A DNA stretch of 34,416 bases from the NCBI GenBank assembly GCA_003601835.1, contig PIYB01000007.1, positions 1 to 34,416 of the forward strand, given 5' to 3'. How positions within the stretch are numbered: the first letter of the stretch is position 1; every line of letters begins with the position of its first letter. Source of the stretch: Candidatus Bathyarchaeota archaeon. Its GTDB lineage: Archaea > Thermoproteota > Bathyarchaeia > Bathyarchaeales > DTEX01. Below the pieces are notes generated by a model. It did not search any database, was not told the DNA's origin, and saw only the letters and a list, made by a program, of their open reading frames with translations. The position numbers and the translations under genes were made by a program. This document shows positions 15,634 through 23,442 of the stretch, in pieces.

Positions 15634-16500
15634 TTATTGAAGTTGTTTTAGGTATTCTTGGATCTTCGGTTTGACGGCAAAGTAGTCCCTTAACGCTTGG
15701 TACGCAGCTAGGCTTTTCCGGTTCCATTCTCTGATTTTTTCAGCCCGAAGCATGATGTTTTTCGGCGTGTACTTTGAGGAGACAAATTCGAACAGGTCCA
15801 CTTTGTATCCGAAGCTTTCCAACGCAAGTTTTCTCAGGGTTTCGGTTAGAGCCACACCTATGTATTCTTTGGTCACCTTCGCTTCCACGAGGGGCTTGAT
15901 CTGCGGAACATTTCTGGACACGCGGCTTATCTGTTTAACAACTTGCCTTTGACAGCAAGGCGCAGCTAGGATGAATCTGCTGGACAAGCGGATTCCTTTG
16001 GCAATGGCTTCGTCGGTTGCAGTGTCGCATGCATGAAGGGCACAAACAATGTTCACAGGTTGTTCCGGTTCAAAGCTAATTATGTTGCTTTCGTAAAACC
16101 GCATGTTGAAAAAGCCCAGCTTTTTGCTGATCTCCGTTGATCTTTTGACAAGCTCTGGGTTTGAGTCGATGCCTATGTAATCTATTTGTCTCCGCTTTTT
16201 TCCGAGAACATAGTTGACGAAAAAAGGCAAGTATGAACGTCCGCATCCACAATCCAGCAGAACCACTTCTCGCCTACGGGAAATGTTTTCCACACATTTC
16301 ACTATGTGACTTGAAAAATGAATGACTTCGTACAGTTTCTTCTCGCGTTCACCATACATTTTTCCGCCGGGATTCATTATGCCGACAGCCTTGAGAAACT
16401 CAACCAGCTCTCCCAGATCCCATCCTATTTCAGAATGTACTTTTCGAAGACAGTTTATGAGTTCTCTGTTTTCCGCTGACGGTTCCATGCGACTCGACAC
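15634..16500 (-). CDS. SAM-dependent methyltransferase (Methyltransf_32-like)
   Basis: A 288-residue class I methyltransferase. Motif I appears as VVLLDCGCGRSYLPFFV, the acidic ribose-binding turn as YIGIDSNPELVKR, and the family-specific ALHACDTATDEAIAKGI and FILAAPCCQRQVV match PF13679 (Methyltransf_32, METTL25/RRNAD1-like). The PCCQ segment replaces the usual motif IV NPPY of nucleic-acid N-methyltransferases. The substrate is unknown in archaea; an RNA or protein target is plausible. The start may be GTG at 16500 or ATG at 16488, neither with a clear Shine-Dalgarno. TATATA at about 16560-16568 could be its promoter. It abuts the degraded ASST gene downstream. Confidence 0.75.
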   Translation of the reverse strand: MSSRMEPSAENRELINCLRKVHSEIGWDLGELVEFLKAVGIMNPGGKMYGEREKKLYEVIHFSSHIVKCVENISRRREVVLLDCGCGRSYLPFFVNYVLGKKRRQIDYIGIDSNPELVKRSTEISKKLGFFNMRFYESNIISFEPEQPVNIVCALHACDTATDEAIAKGIRLSSRFILAAPCCQRQVVKQISRVSRNVPQIKPLVEAKVTKEYIGVALTETLRKLALESFGYKVDLFEFVSSKYTPKNIMLRAEKIREWNRKSLAAYQALRDYFAVKPKIQEYLKQLQ

Positions 16501-16877
16501 TCTTCATAGTACGGTGGACACGTGTGTTTTGAACGCTTATGAAAAATATGACTAGGGCGATATATAATGAGAACTAATGATGGTATCCTTGTTCACAGCC
16601 GAGGGATCACCTGAACACCAGAAAGCCGAAAGCACCCTGTTTTATGCTTAACTAGCAGAGTTCGTGGAGCCAAACGAGTTCCATATTGAAACCTTGGAGA
16701 TACCGTAAAGAAATTAAGGTTCCCCGAATTATGCTGGTCACGTCTGTAAAACAGAAGACCCCCGTTTTTCAGAAAGCCAAAAGGAAAAAAAGTAGATGGA
16801 ATCTTAGGAAAAACATACCAGAAGGTATAAATTTCACTTTCTCTTAGCATAGCCCTAGCTTGGAGCGTTGTGTCGAA
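16501..16877. promoter_or_regulatory. Divergent gap between methyltransferase and L15e genes, with the L15e TATA box
   Basis: No credible gene here; the 106-residue leftward ORF in the track lies across the L15e promoter and has no recognisable features. GTATAAATTT at 16825-16834 is a strong TATA element for L15e, about 45-50 bases before its start. GATATATAATG at 16559-16569 could serve either direction. About 230 bases between the two are unexplained; I see no RNase P, SRP RNA or box C/D pattern in them. Confidence 0.5.
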
Positions 16878-17375
16878 TTGGCTTACAAATATATGGCTGA
16901 AGCATGGAGACAACCGGAATCCTCCTTCGTCAAAGAACTGATGCAGAAAAGGGTCATCGAATGGCGGAAACAGCCAGCCATAACCCGAGTGGATAAGCCT
17001 ACACGTATAGATAGGGCTCGACGGTTAGGATACAAGGACAAACCCGGCTACGTCGTTGTACGCATCCGTGTTAGAAGAGGCGGGCTTAGGAAGCAAAGAC
17101 CGAAAATGGGACGGAGACAGAAACGTATGGGCGTAACCAAGTACAAGCCTGCGAAAAGTATCCGGTTGATCGCTGAGGAAAGGGCTGCAAAGAAACATCC
17201 CAACTTAGAAGTTCTTAACTCTTACTGGGTTTGGCAAGACGGTCGCCATAAATGGTTTGAGGTTATTCTTGTCGATAAAACTCTTTTACCTGAGCTACGG
17301 CTAGGAAAAGGCAAAGGAAGAGTGTTCAGGGGACTAACCAGCGCAGGAAGAAAAATGCGCGGCTTAATACCCTAA
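16878..17375 (+). CDS. rpl15e: Large ribosomal subunit protein eL15 (L15e)
   Basis: This is the archaeal/eukaryotic 50S protein L15e: KYMAEAWRQP, WRKQPAITRVDKPTRIDRAR, GRRQKRMGVTKYKPAKSIRL, AEERAAKKHPNLEVLNSYWV and RVFRGLTSAGRKMRGL are all family hallmarks. It is rich in Arg/Lys, as expected for an rRNA-binding protein. The alignment with other archaeal L15e (AY-YI-EAW-P) suggests TTG at 16878 as start, with GGAG 12 bases upstream; the ORF track starts at TTG 16860. At 165 residues it is shorter than the ~185-196 common in archaea, because it lacks the basic C-terminal tail and a short insertion before RVFRGLT. A solo gene with its own TATA element; it converges on the decarboxylase gene. Confidence 0.93.
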   Translation: MAYKYMAEAWRQPESSFVKELMQKRVIEWRKQPAITRVDKPTRIDRARRLGYKDKPGYVVVRIRVRRGGLRKQRPKMGRRQKRMGVTKYKPAKSIRLIAEERAAKKHPNLEVLNSYWVWQDGRHKWFEVILVDKTLLPELRLGKGKGRVFRGLTSAGRKMRGLIP

Positions 17376-17386
17376 ACGATAACAGC

Positions 17387-17845
17387 CTAAAGGACGTAAA
17401 CCAAGGCTACAACAGCGCACCCGTAACTGTTCTCTGGCACATCAAGCGTCTCAATTCTGTGTTTAACGTCGGTCAGCTTGATGCCGCGGATTTCCGCCAT
17501 TTCCATGAGCCTGCCGAATATTTGTTTCTTGATCGTTGCTTCATCTGTGTTTCCGTAAGCCTCAGCCACCACGCCGTAACCATGGTTTTCTTCGGCTCCC
17601 CATGCAATTCCGGAGCTAATTTTGCCGCTTGTTCCTTCCGCTTTCGAGATAACCGCGTATGTGATTGCGCCTATCGGAATCTTCTGAGGTTCAACCTCTT
17701 TGCAGCCAGGCGGGATTATGGAGCTCACCTCCACAAGGTTACATTGAGCTATGCCAGCTTCTTTTAAGGCTAGGTCGAAAGCGTTCAGCTGCGAAACCTT
17801 GCTGACTGCTTTTCCACCGGTTACGAAGAAAGCCTTCGGAATCAT
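17387..17845 (-). CDS. pdaD: Pyruvoyl-dependent arginine decarboxylase
   Basis: A 152-residue proenzyme that cleaves itself to form a pyruvoyl group and then converts arginine to agmatine, the precursor of polyamines and of agmatidine in tRNA-Ile. The self-cleavage site is VEVSSIIPPGCKE, with scission expected between S41 and S42. KIPIGAITYAVISKAEGTSG and GVVAEAYG are further family motifs with the catalytic Glu region. Length is close to the ~160 residues of MJ0316. An ATG start follows GGTGGAAAC. Single gene, convergent with L15e (11-base gap). Use of the pyruvoyl type rather than the AdoMetDC-derived arginine decarboxylase of Crenarchaeota is a taxonomic hint. Confidence 0.93.
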   Translation of the reverse strand: MIPKAFFVTGGKAVSKVSQLNAFDLALKEAGIAQCNLVEVSSIIPPGCKEVEPQKIPIGAITYAVISKAEGTSGKISSGIAWGAEENHGYGVVAEAYGNTDEATIKKQIFGRLMEMAEIRGIKLTDVKHRIETLDVPENSYGCAVVALVYVL

Positions 17846-18096
17846 ATGTTTCCACCGTTTACATTCAACTTTATTCTGTCTGCAATCTCTTCACAGACCG
17901 GTCTCACGGCATATTCATGATAAAACGAACACATTAAATTAACTGTGATCCGACTGAATACCGGTTAACCGTTAGCAAACAGTCAACAACCGCTCATAAC
18001 CCAGATGTTGCTTAGTAATGGCGTTCCACAGATTTCGATACTTAACACTGTTTTAACACAATATAAGCGGCAGTTGTATTCAGCGTAGGGATTATC
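17846..18096. other. Non-coding gap between pdaD and gcvT
   Basis: This 251-bp stretch is AT-rich and holds no gene I can support. It must contain the leftward pdaD promoter; AT-rich words such as TTAATTTAAT (complement, near 17935) are candidates. CGGTTAACCG at 17962-17971 is a perfect 10-bp palindrome of unknown meaning. Confidence 0.3.
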
Positions 18097-19299
18097 TCAA
18101 TTCTTAGCACGATCACAACCAAGGGGCGTTTTTTCCTTGTTTTTCGTTGGATTTCCTATCGAAATCCGATAAGTTGGTTCGGCTATTTTTCTTTTCCATC
18201 CGTATTTACGTTTGTCATAAAACGGAAACTTGACAACTTTCGCCGTGGAGGTTTTTCCTCTGATGTCTATCGTGAGCTCTGTTCCAGGCGCCGAAAAATC
18301 AGGATGTACATATCCGATGGCGATTCCTTTCTTCAACAATGGTGAATAGGTTCCACTGGTTACGACTCCCACTTCCTTGTTACCGCTTCTTATTGGCATT
18401 CCCTTCCTCGGTATGCCTTTGCTGACAAGCCTTAAACCTATCCTCGTCTTCTTTGGACCTTCATTTATCTGCTTAAGGAGCGCCGCCTTCCCAACAAAAT
18501 CTCGTTCATCAAACCTAACCCCGTAGTCTAGTCCAGCCTCGATTGGACTGGTCTCTTCGTTCAGTTCATTGCCGTAAAGACAGTAACCTGCCTCTGTCCT
18601 CAAGGTGTCCCTCGCTGCAAGCCCACAAGGCTCAATACCGAATCCTCTCCCAGTGTCAAGAATCTTATGCCAAAACCTTAGAACGTCTTCCTTGCCTTGG
18701 TGTTCAAAAAGGTAGATTTCGAACCCGTCCTCACCTGTGTAGCCAGTTCTCGATATCAGAAAACGGTTGTGTCCCGCGGAAAACCATGAACAATGAAAAC
18801 GTGGCATGGAAGCCAATTCAAAGCCGAAGCATTGCTCAAGCGTCTGAGCAGCTCGAGGACCTTGAACCGCTATCATGGGTACATTGTCCGTAAGGTCCTT
18901 CAGCTCAACATTCATCTCTTGAGAATTTTTCCTTAACCATGAAAGATCCTTTTCCTTGTTGACGGCGTTGGTCACCAACAAGAATTCTTCTTCACCTAGC
19001 CTGAAGATCATTATGTCATCGATAACGCCGCCGGAAACGTTGCAAAAAAAGGCGTGTTGACCCTGCATGAGGTCAAGAATTGAAGCGTCATTCGTTAAGA
19101 GACGGTTCAACAGGTTCAAGGAATGAGCGCTCCGTACGAGAAGCCGTCCCATGTGAGAAATGTCAAACAACCCGACGGCGTTCCTGACAGCTAGATGCTC
19201 AACGATGGACCCTTTGTACCAGAGGGGCATCTCAAAACCAGCATACTCATAAACACGTCCGTGTTCCTTGTGAAAATCGTAAAGCAAGGTTCTCTTCAT
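18097..19299 (-). CDS. gcvT: Glycine cleavage system T protein (aminomethyltransferase)
   Basis: GcvT takes the aminomethyl group from lipoyl-GcvH and passes the one-carbon unit to tetrahydrofolate or, in many archaea, tetrahydromethanopterin, releasing ammonia. Visible motifs: YEYAGFEMPLWYKGSIVEH, FDISHMGRLLV, GVIDDIMIFRL (the pterin-binding aspartate region), RTGYTGEDGFEIYL, GLAARDTLRTEAGYCLYGNE and EAGLDYGVRFD. I start at ATG 19299 with GAAGGTC upstream; the track's 19326 adds nine residues. After the usual end (KVVKFPFYDKRKY) there is an extra ~34-residue basic tail that the family lacks. gcvP and gcvH are not in the window, but glyA lies 4 kb away, linking serine-glycine one-carbon flow. 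Confidence 0.92.
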   Translation of the reverse strand: MKRTLLYDFHKEHGRVYEYAGFEMPLWYKGSIVEHLAVRNAVGLFDISHMGRLLVRSAHSLNLLNRLLTNDASILDLMQGQHAFFCNVSGGVIDDIMIFRLGEEEFLLVTNAVNKEKDLSWLRKNSQEMNVELKDLTDNVPMIAVQGPRAAQTLEQCFGFELASMPRFHCSWFSAGHNRFLISRTGYTGEDGFEIYLFEHQGKEDVLRFWHKILDTGRGFGIEPCGLAARDTLRTEAGYCLYGNELNEETSPIEAGLDYGVRFDERDFVGKAALLKQINEGPKKTRIGLRLVSKGIPRKGMPIRSGNKEVGVVTSGTYSPLLKKGIAIGYVHPDFSAPGTELTIDIRGKTSTAKVVKFPFYDKRKYGWKRKIAEPTYRISIGNPTKNKEKTPLGCDRAKN

Positions 19300-19509
19300 G
19301 ATTAGACCTTCGAATCGCCTTTGCAATATTTTTAAGGTACTGCGATTCCGATATTAACCCTTCGTTAATCCTCTCTATTCCTAGTTGCCCACGCTTCTAA
19401 TGCAGGAAAAAGGAGAACCAAAAATTATTAATGCCACTATTCAGAAAGGTGGAAACCTAGTTCGAAACCTATAGCCACAAAAAAAGGCTTGAAGCCAAGG
19501 CTGCCAAAC

Positions 19510-20358
19510 ATGAATCCTCAAAAAAACGTCAAAGTTGCCTTTCAAGGCGAACCCGGAGCTTACAGCGAAAGCGCTGTCCTAACCTTTTTCGGTTCATCTT
19601 CTCAACCAGTGCCCTGCAGAAGGTTCTCGGACGTATTTAGAAGTGTCGAAACTGGGGAAACAGAGTTTGGTGTTGTTCCAATCGAAAACTCAATTGAGGG
19701 AAGCGTAAACCAAGTTTACGATCTGTTCCTGAAGTATGACCATAAAGTCTGCGGGGAAATAGTTCTAAAGATCGCCCACTGCCTCATAGCGAATCCCGGA
19801 ACTAAACTTGACACAATTAAGGTCATCTATTCTCACCCGCAAGCCTTAGCTCAATGCAGAAGCTTCCTGGAAAACCTAGACTGCGAAATGATCTCTACGT
19901 ACGACACAGCTGGCAGCGTAAAAATGATAAAAGAGCAACAGCTGATGGATGCTGGCGCCATAGCTGGAGAAAGAGCCGCCGAGATCTATAACATGAACAT
20001 TCTAGCTCGGAATATATCAGACACCCCAAACAATTACACGCGTTTTTTTGTACTATCCAAAAATGATGCGCCTCCTTCTGGCAACGACAAAACCTCCGTG
20101 ATCTTCTCGACAAGACATGTGCCGGGCGCGCTCTATCAGATTCTCGGAGAATTCGCGAAACGAAAAATAAACCTCACAAAAATCGAGTCCAGACCGACGA
20201 AACGCCGACCTTGGGAGTACAACTTCTACCTAGACTTTGAAGGCCACAGAACTGAGAAACATTGCGCAGAAGCCTTAGAAGGCCTGAGAAGCAAAGCAGT
20301 CTTCGTTAAAGTTCTAGGCTCCTACCCGAAAGCCCCAGAAATATCGAACAGTTTGTAG
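19510..20358 (+). CDS. pheA: Prephenate dehydratase with C-terminal ACT domain
   Basis: This monofunctional prephenate dehydratase converts prephenate to phenylpyruvate for phenylalanine. The periplasmic-binding-protein-like catalytic part has VAFQGEPGAYSESAV, FGVVPIENSIEGSVNQVYD and the NNYTRFFVL motif containing the essential TRF. A regulatory ACT domain follows (ALYQILGEFAKRKINLTKIE, then SRP...EYNFYLDFEGH), with the ESRP motif expected for phenylalanine feedback. No chorismate mutase domain is fused. ATG at 19510 has AAGG nine bases upstream and is preferred to TTG at 19489. Stand-alone gene, separated by 13 kb from the aro operon that supplies chorismate. Confidence 0.93.
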   Translation: MNPQKNVKVAFQGEPGAYSESAVLTFFGSSSQPVPCRRFSDVFRSVETGETEFGVVPIENSIEGSVNQVYDLFLKYDHKVCGEIVLKIAHCLIANPGTKLDTIKVIYSHPQALAQCRSFLENLDCEMISTYDTAGSVKMIKEQQLMDAGAIAGERAAEIYNMNILARNISDTPNNYTRFFVLSKNDAPPSGNDKTSVIFSTRHVPGALYQILGEFAKRKINLTKIESRPTKRRPWEYNFYLDFEGHRTEKHCAEALEGLRSKAVFVKVLGSYPKAPEISNSL

Positions 20359-20410
20359 CCTTTCAGCTTCAATAAATATAAATCTGCTAAATCCGCGGCG
20401 TTCTTCTGTC

Positions 20411-21121
20411 TTATTTCACTCTTACGATCTCTGGGATCTTCCCCCACAACCCCAATCGGCCTTCTCGAACTATTATGACCCCTCGAACACACTCGATGCC
20501 TCTCGCCTTTTCCAGCCCAAGACGAATCGACCCGTCAACATCCGAGCCGACCACAGAGTTGCAGACAGCTGTAGCCGCAGCATCAGCCAACGCAGCGTTC
20601 TCCGCCAATATAGTTACGGAGTCCGCTTCTCCGAAGCTTAAGGCGTGCCCAGTTTTGCTTGAGCTTGTAGCAACTCCCAGCGGACAATCCTTTTCGGTGA
20701 CGCGAAGACCGATTTTGCCGGAAACCTTTGGGTAGGCGGATACTATCGATATCACGACAGGGCTGTCTGTGACAACAGCTATTTCCCCACCATCTTCGAC
20801 AATTGCAACCCTTGCGCCGTCTCTGAGCATAGCTCTGACCGCAACATCTGCTAGTGCACCGGCGACGGATGCCATTGGTCCCACATCGGCTTTCTTCGAG
20901 GCTTCGGTCATGATCCGGACGATTTCGGGAGCTTCCGACGAGGGTTCTATAGGCTGCAACGTGTTTTGGAATTCTGGATGCTCCTTTATGTAGTTGAGAA
21001 GCAATCTTCTATGTCGTCTTATTTCAGCTATCGCTGTGGCGATGGCTTTTTCACTGTCACTTTTCAGGTGGAGCTTGGATTCCGCGATTCTCAGGCTTTG
21101 CTCGTACATAGTCGTCTTCAA
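20411..21121 (-). CDS. UPF0280 (COG2122, ApbE-like) protein, homocysteine/sulfide assimilation cluster
   Basis: A 236-residue UPF0280 protein: DVGPMASVAGALADVAVRAM, VAIVEDGGEIAV and GHALSFGEADSVTILAENAA correspond to the conserved core of this ApbE-related family. In Methanosarcina the COG2122 member (MA1715) has been linked genetically to efficient sulfide assimilation for homocysteine, although its chemistry is unsettled. Context supports the same role: it is the third gene of a leftward operon after the DUF39 and NIL-ferredoxin genes, starting 18 bases after the ferredoxin stop. No membrane segment or covalent-flavin motif is obvious. Confidence 0.85.
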   Translation of the reverse strand: MKTTMYEQSLRIAESKLHLKSDSEKAIATAIAEIRRHRRLLLNYIKEHPEFQNTLQPIEPSSEAPEIVRIMTEASKKADVGPMASVAGALADVAVRAMLRDGARVAIVEDGGEIAVVTDSPVVISIVSAYPKVSGKIGLRVTEKDCPLGVATSSSKTGHALSFGEADSVTILAENAALADAAATAVCNSVVGSDVDGSIRLGLEKARGIECVRGVIIVREGRLGLWGKIPEIVRVK

Positions 21122-21139
21122 CGGCGGTTTTCACCATTG

Positions 21140-21529
21140 TCAAAGAACCGTAATGGCTTTCACTGGACACGCCGCCACACAGGTTCTGCAGGCTACGCAT
21201 TTTTCTTCATCGAATTCAAGTGTCCAGTCCAGCCCGAATCTCAAGGCTTTTGTTGGGCAAGGAGAGATGCAAGCTCCACAGGATGTACAGGTGTCGTAAT
21301 CTATGTGGAGAATCCTAGTGAACTTTTGAACCTTTACCCCTGCTTTTTCAAACATCCTAAGAACGTCTTCAAGTTTCTTGCCTGTTACAGGGATTGATAC
21401 GACAAGTTCACCTTTCTGGGCGTTCACTTTGGCTTCCAATATGTTTATCGGTAAACGTGTTTTGAGCACAACCTCGGCTAGAACAGGTTTCTCGACAACC
21501 CCGGGTGAATAGGTGAGCCTTACCTTCAT
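21140..21529 (-). CDS. NIL-domain / 2x[4Fe-4S] ferredoxin of homocysteine biosynthesis
   Basis: Residues ~1-72 form a NIL domain (RLTYSPGVVEKPVLAEV; LEDVLRMFEKAGV). It is followed by a bacterial-type double-cluster ferredoxin with cysteines at 81, 84, 87, 91 (CTSCGACISPCP) and 111, 114, 117, 121 (CVACRTCVAACP). The NIL-ferredoxin protein (MA1822 in Methanosarcina) is required with the DUF39 protein to make homocysteine from aspartate-semialdehyde and sulfide without O-acylhomoserine; it presumably delivers electrons. Its ATG overlaps the DUF39 stop by four bases, so the pair is translationally coupled. Complete clusters and normal length. Confidence 0.9.
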   Translation of the reverse strand: MKVRLTYSPGVVEKPVLAEVVLKTRLPINILEAKVNAQKGELVVSIPVTGKKLEDVLRMFEKAGVKVQKFTRILHIDYDTCTSCGACISPCPTKALRFGLDWTLEFDEEKCVACRTCVAACPVKAITVL

Positions 21530-23061
21530 ATCGTAGATCTCCCTCCTACAAGCTTCTTGGAGATATCATCCGTCGTTATGATTCCCTTGACGCACCTAGC
21601 CTCATCAACAACAGGGACCCCTGAAATGTTGTGTCTCGCCATCCTTCTGGCTACAACATCAATAGATTCATTTTCTAAAGCCGTGACAACCTTTCTGGTC
21701 ATTATCTCTGACAACTTTGCCTTCTCGTTAGCTAACGCTCTAGCCAAGTCCCAAGATGTCACGATCCCAACAAGCCTCTGGTTCTCATCTACGACCGGTA
21801 GATGATCGATTCCCTTCTCTACGAGTTTTCTCGCAACTTTCTTCACATCGTCACTAGGCTGCGCCGTGATAACCTCTTTTCTCATCACATCTCGAACTTT
21901 AGGCTCCCTCCGCTTTACCTTTAAAGGTTTGAATGTTCTTTGTCTTGGAAGAGGCTCCACCGGCTTTGTGAGGAAGAATCTTCCTTCAAGAATCCATTTC
22001 TTCAGTACCTCAGATATCTCCCTCGCCATCTTGTAGCTTGACAGTGACGAAGAGGGCACATCTTTGTCTCCAATCGTGACCTTCCCTGACCGTAGATCTG
22101 CATATGTAACCTTCCCAACCACCGGTCTCAAGTCAGGTCTCCGTGGAACACCGTAATCTTTTATGGTTACAGTTATGTCCTCGTCTTTCAAAGCAGCAGT
22201 AGATGCAACCCTTCGATTTATTATCGGAATTGGGATGCCTACGCCCACATACAAAGTAACCCCGTACCTGTGGAAAGAGGCGCCTCGGAGATACCGGCTT
22301 TGCATCTGTTTCAGGTCGCCTCGAACCATGAGCGTGCCGAAACCCGCTTGGGGACTGTGTTGAGTTCCCTCGCCGATGATGTAGCCGGTTCCTCCACCCA
22401 GAAAGATTCTTGTGCCGATTCCTAACGTTTCGTAATTCCAGTCTTTACAAAGCGGGTTCAGCTGCCCTGCACCTGAGAAGGTTACGTTTCCAAAGTTCGG
22501 CAGCAACGTGCCCATGTACGTATATATAACGCGGTCAGTGCTGTTTGTGGCTGCGTCATAAGTTTGATAGCAGTTCCTCGGGTTGACTAGAATAGCTTGG
22601 TTTAAATCGTCGATCGTGATGACTGTTTCAATGTGCCTGCGTGGATAACAGTCAGTACCATAAGACTCAGCTCTCAGCTCAACCTCCTTGCCTGAAACCA
22701 AGTCTTCTATAACATGCCCCCCGCCATATTCGAACCCTCTAGTCTCGCTTAACGCCGTGGCACCTAGATATCCATCAACAGCAGCTAATCCCTTGTAAAG
22801 TGGGACGTCATTGAGCCAACATTTAGTCATCTTTATCGGTGGGTCTGCATGCCCAAAGTTGAGGAAGACGCCGGAGCTGCACATGGCGCCGAAGGTTCCA
22901 GAGGTGACAACATCCACCTCTTTCGCTGCAACCTCTACTCCGCTGCTTTCGACGAGTTTGATCATTTCCTCAGCGGTTAGCACAACAGCGTCGCCGCGCT
23001 TTATCTTCTCATTTATCTCCTCCACCGACCGAATCTCATCTGTCTCACTGTTTCCAGACAA
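21526..23061 (-). CDS. DUF39 homocysteine biosynthesis protein (HcyBio) fused to a CBS-domain pair
   Basis: Residues ~1-375 are the DUF39/COG1900 domain: VVTSGTFGAMCSSGVFLNFG with C61, a region with YGTDCYPRRHIETV carrying C138, and FLGGGTGYIIGEGTQHSP. The family (MA1821 in Methanosarcina) converts aspartate-semialdehyde and sulfide to homocysteine together with the NIL-ferredoxin; two conserved cysteines are implicated. Residues ~385-508 are two CBS domains (VRDVMRKEVITAQPSDDV; LSEIMTRKVVTALENESIDV) that may sense an adenosyl compound such as SAM, which is inference. The start is TTG at 23061, backed by GGAGGGATG seven bases upstream; no suitable ATG lies in frame there. First gene of a three-gene operon. 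Confidence 0.92.
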   Translation of the reverse strand: MSGNSETDEIRSVEEINEKIKRGDAVVLTAEEMIKLVESSGVEVAAKEVDVVTSGTFGAMCSSGVFLNFGHADPPIKMTKCWLNDVPLYKGLAAVDGYLGATALSETRGFEYGGGHVIEDLVSGKEVELRAESYGTDCYPRRHIETVITIDDLNQAILVNPRNCYQTYDAATNSTDRVIYTYMGTLLPNFGNVTFSGAGQLNPLCKDWNYETLGIGTRIFLGGGTGYIIGEGTQHSPQAGFGTLMVRGDLKQMQSRYLRGASFHRYGVTLYVGVGIPIPIINRRVASTAALKDEDITVTIKDYGVPRRPDLRPVVGKVTYADLRSGKVTIGDKDVPSSSLSSYKMAREISEVLKKWILEGRFFLTKPVEPLPRQRTFKPLKVKRREPKVRDVMRKEVITAQPSDDVKKVARKLVEKGIDHLPVVDENQRLVGIVTSWDLARALANEKAKLSEIMTRKVVTALENESIDVVARRMARHNISGVPVVDEARCVKGIITTDDISKKLVGGRSTI

Positions 23062-23442
23062 TTTTCATCCCTCCAACAACTTGTCCATAGGTTTCAACAT
23101 AAAAAATGAACGAAATGCTGCTTCAACACGAGAAAACTGTTGAGATTCTCCGCAGATTATTCTGAGACTTGTTTCCCCCATGTATTCTTTTACATATTTA
23201 CGCTACGTATTATTCACTTGCATATATATTTTTCCTTGAAAACTCGTAAACCAAGAATCTAAGCCCGGTTTTCTCAGGAAAATCTTCAGAGATAGCTCGT
23301 CTTTTTCTCATCCGGAAGCCTAAGAATAAACATAGCTGCACGAGTAAAACCTTGAAAAACATATCCAAAAAAATGTGCAAAAGCGATAAATAATGGTTCA
23401 CCTTTCTCTATGCGGAACTCAAACTAAAAGCTGGATAAACCT
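23062..23442. promoter_or_regulatory. Divergent promoter region between the homocysteine operon and glyA
   Basis: This 381-bp AT-rich gap holds no gene. Rightward, GATAAATAAT at 23385-23394 is a TATA element placing the glyA transcription start near 23415. Leftward, AAAAATATATATG (complement of 23221-23233) or CGTAAATATGTAA (23190-23202) could drive the DUF39 operon, leaving a leader of 110-135 nt. I see no SAM-riboswitch-like architecture in that leader. Confidence 0.45.

Noticed and set aside
16593-16913. 106-residue leftward ORF
   Set aside because: It runs across the L15e promoter and into its coding start on the other strand, with no recognisable domain.
20966-21397. 143-residue rightward ORF opposite the ferredoxin and UPF0280 genes
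   Set aside because: Antisense shadow of two well-supported genes.
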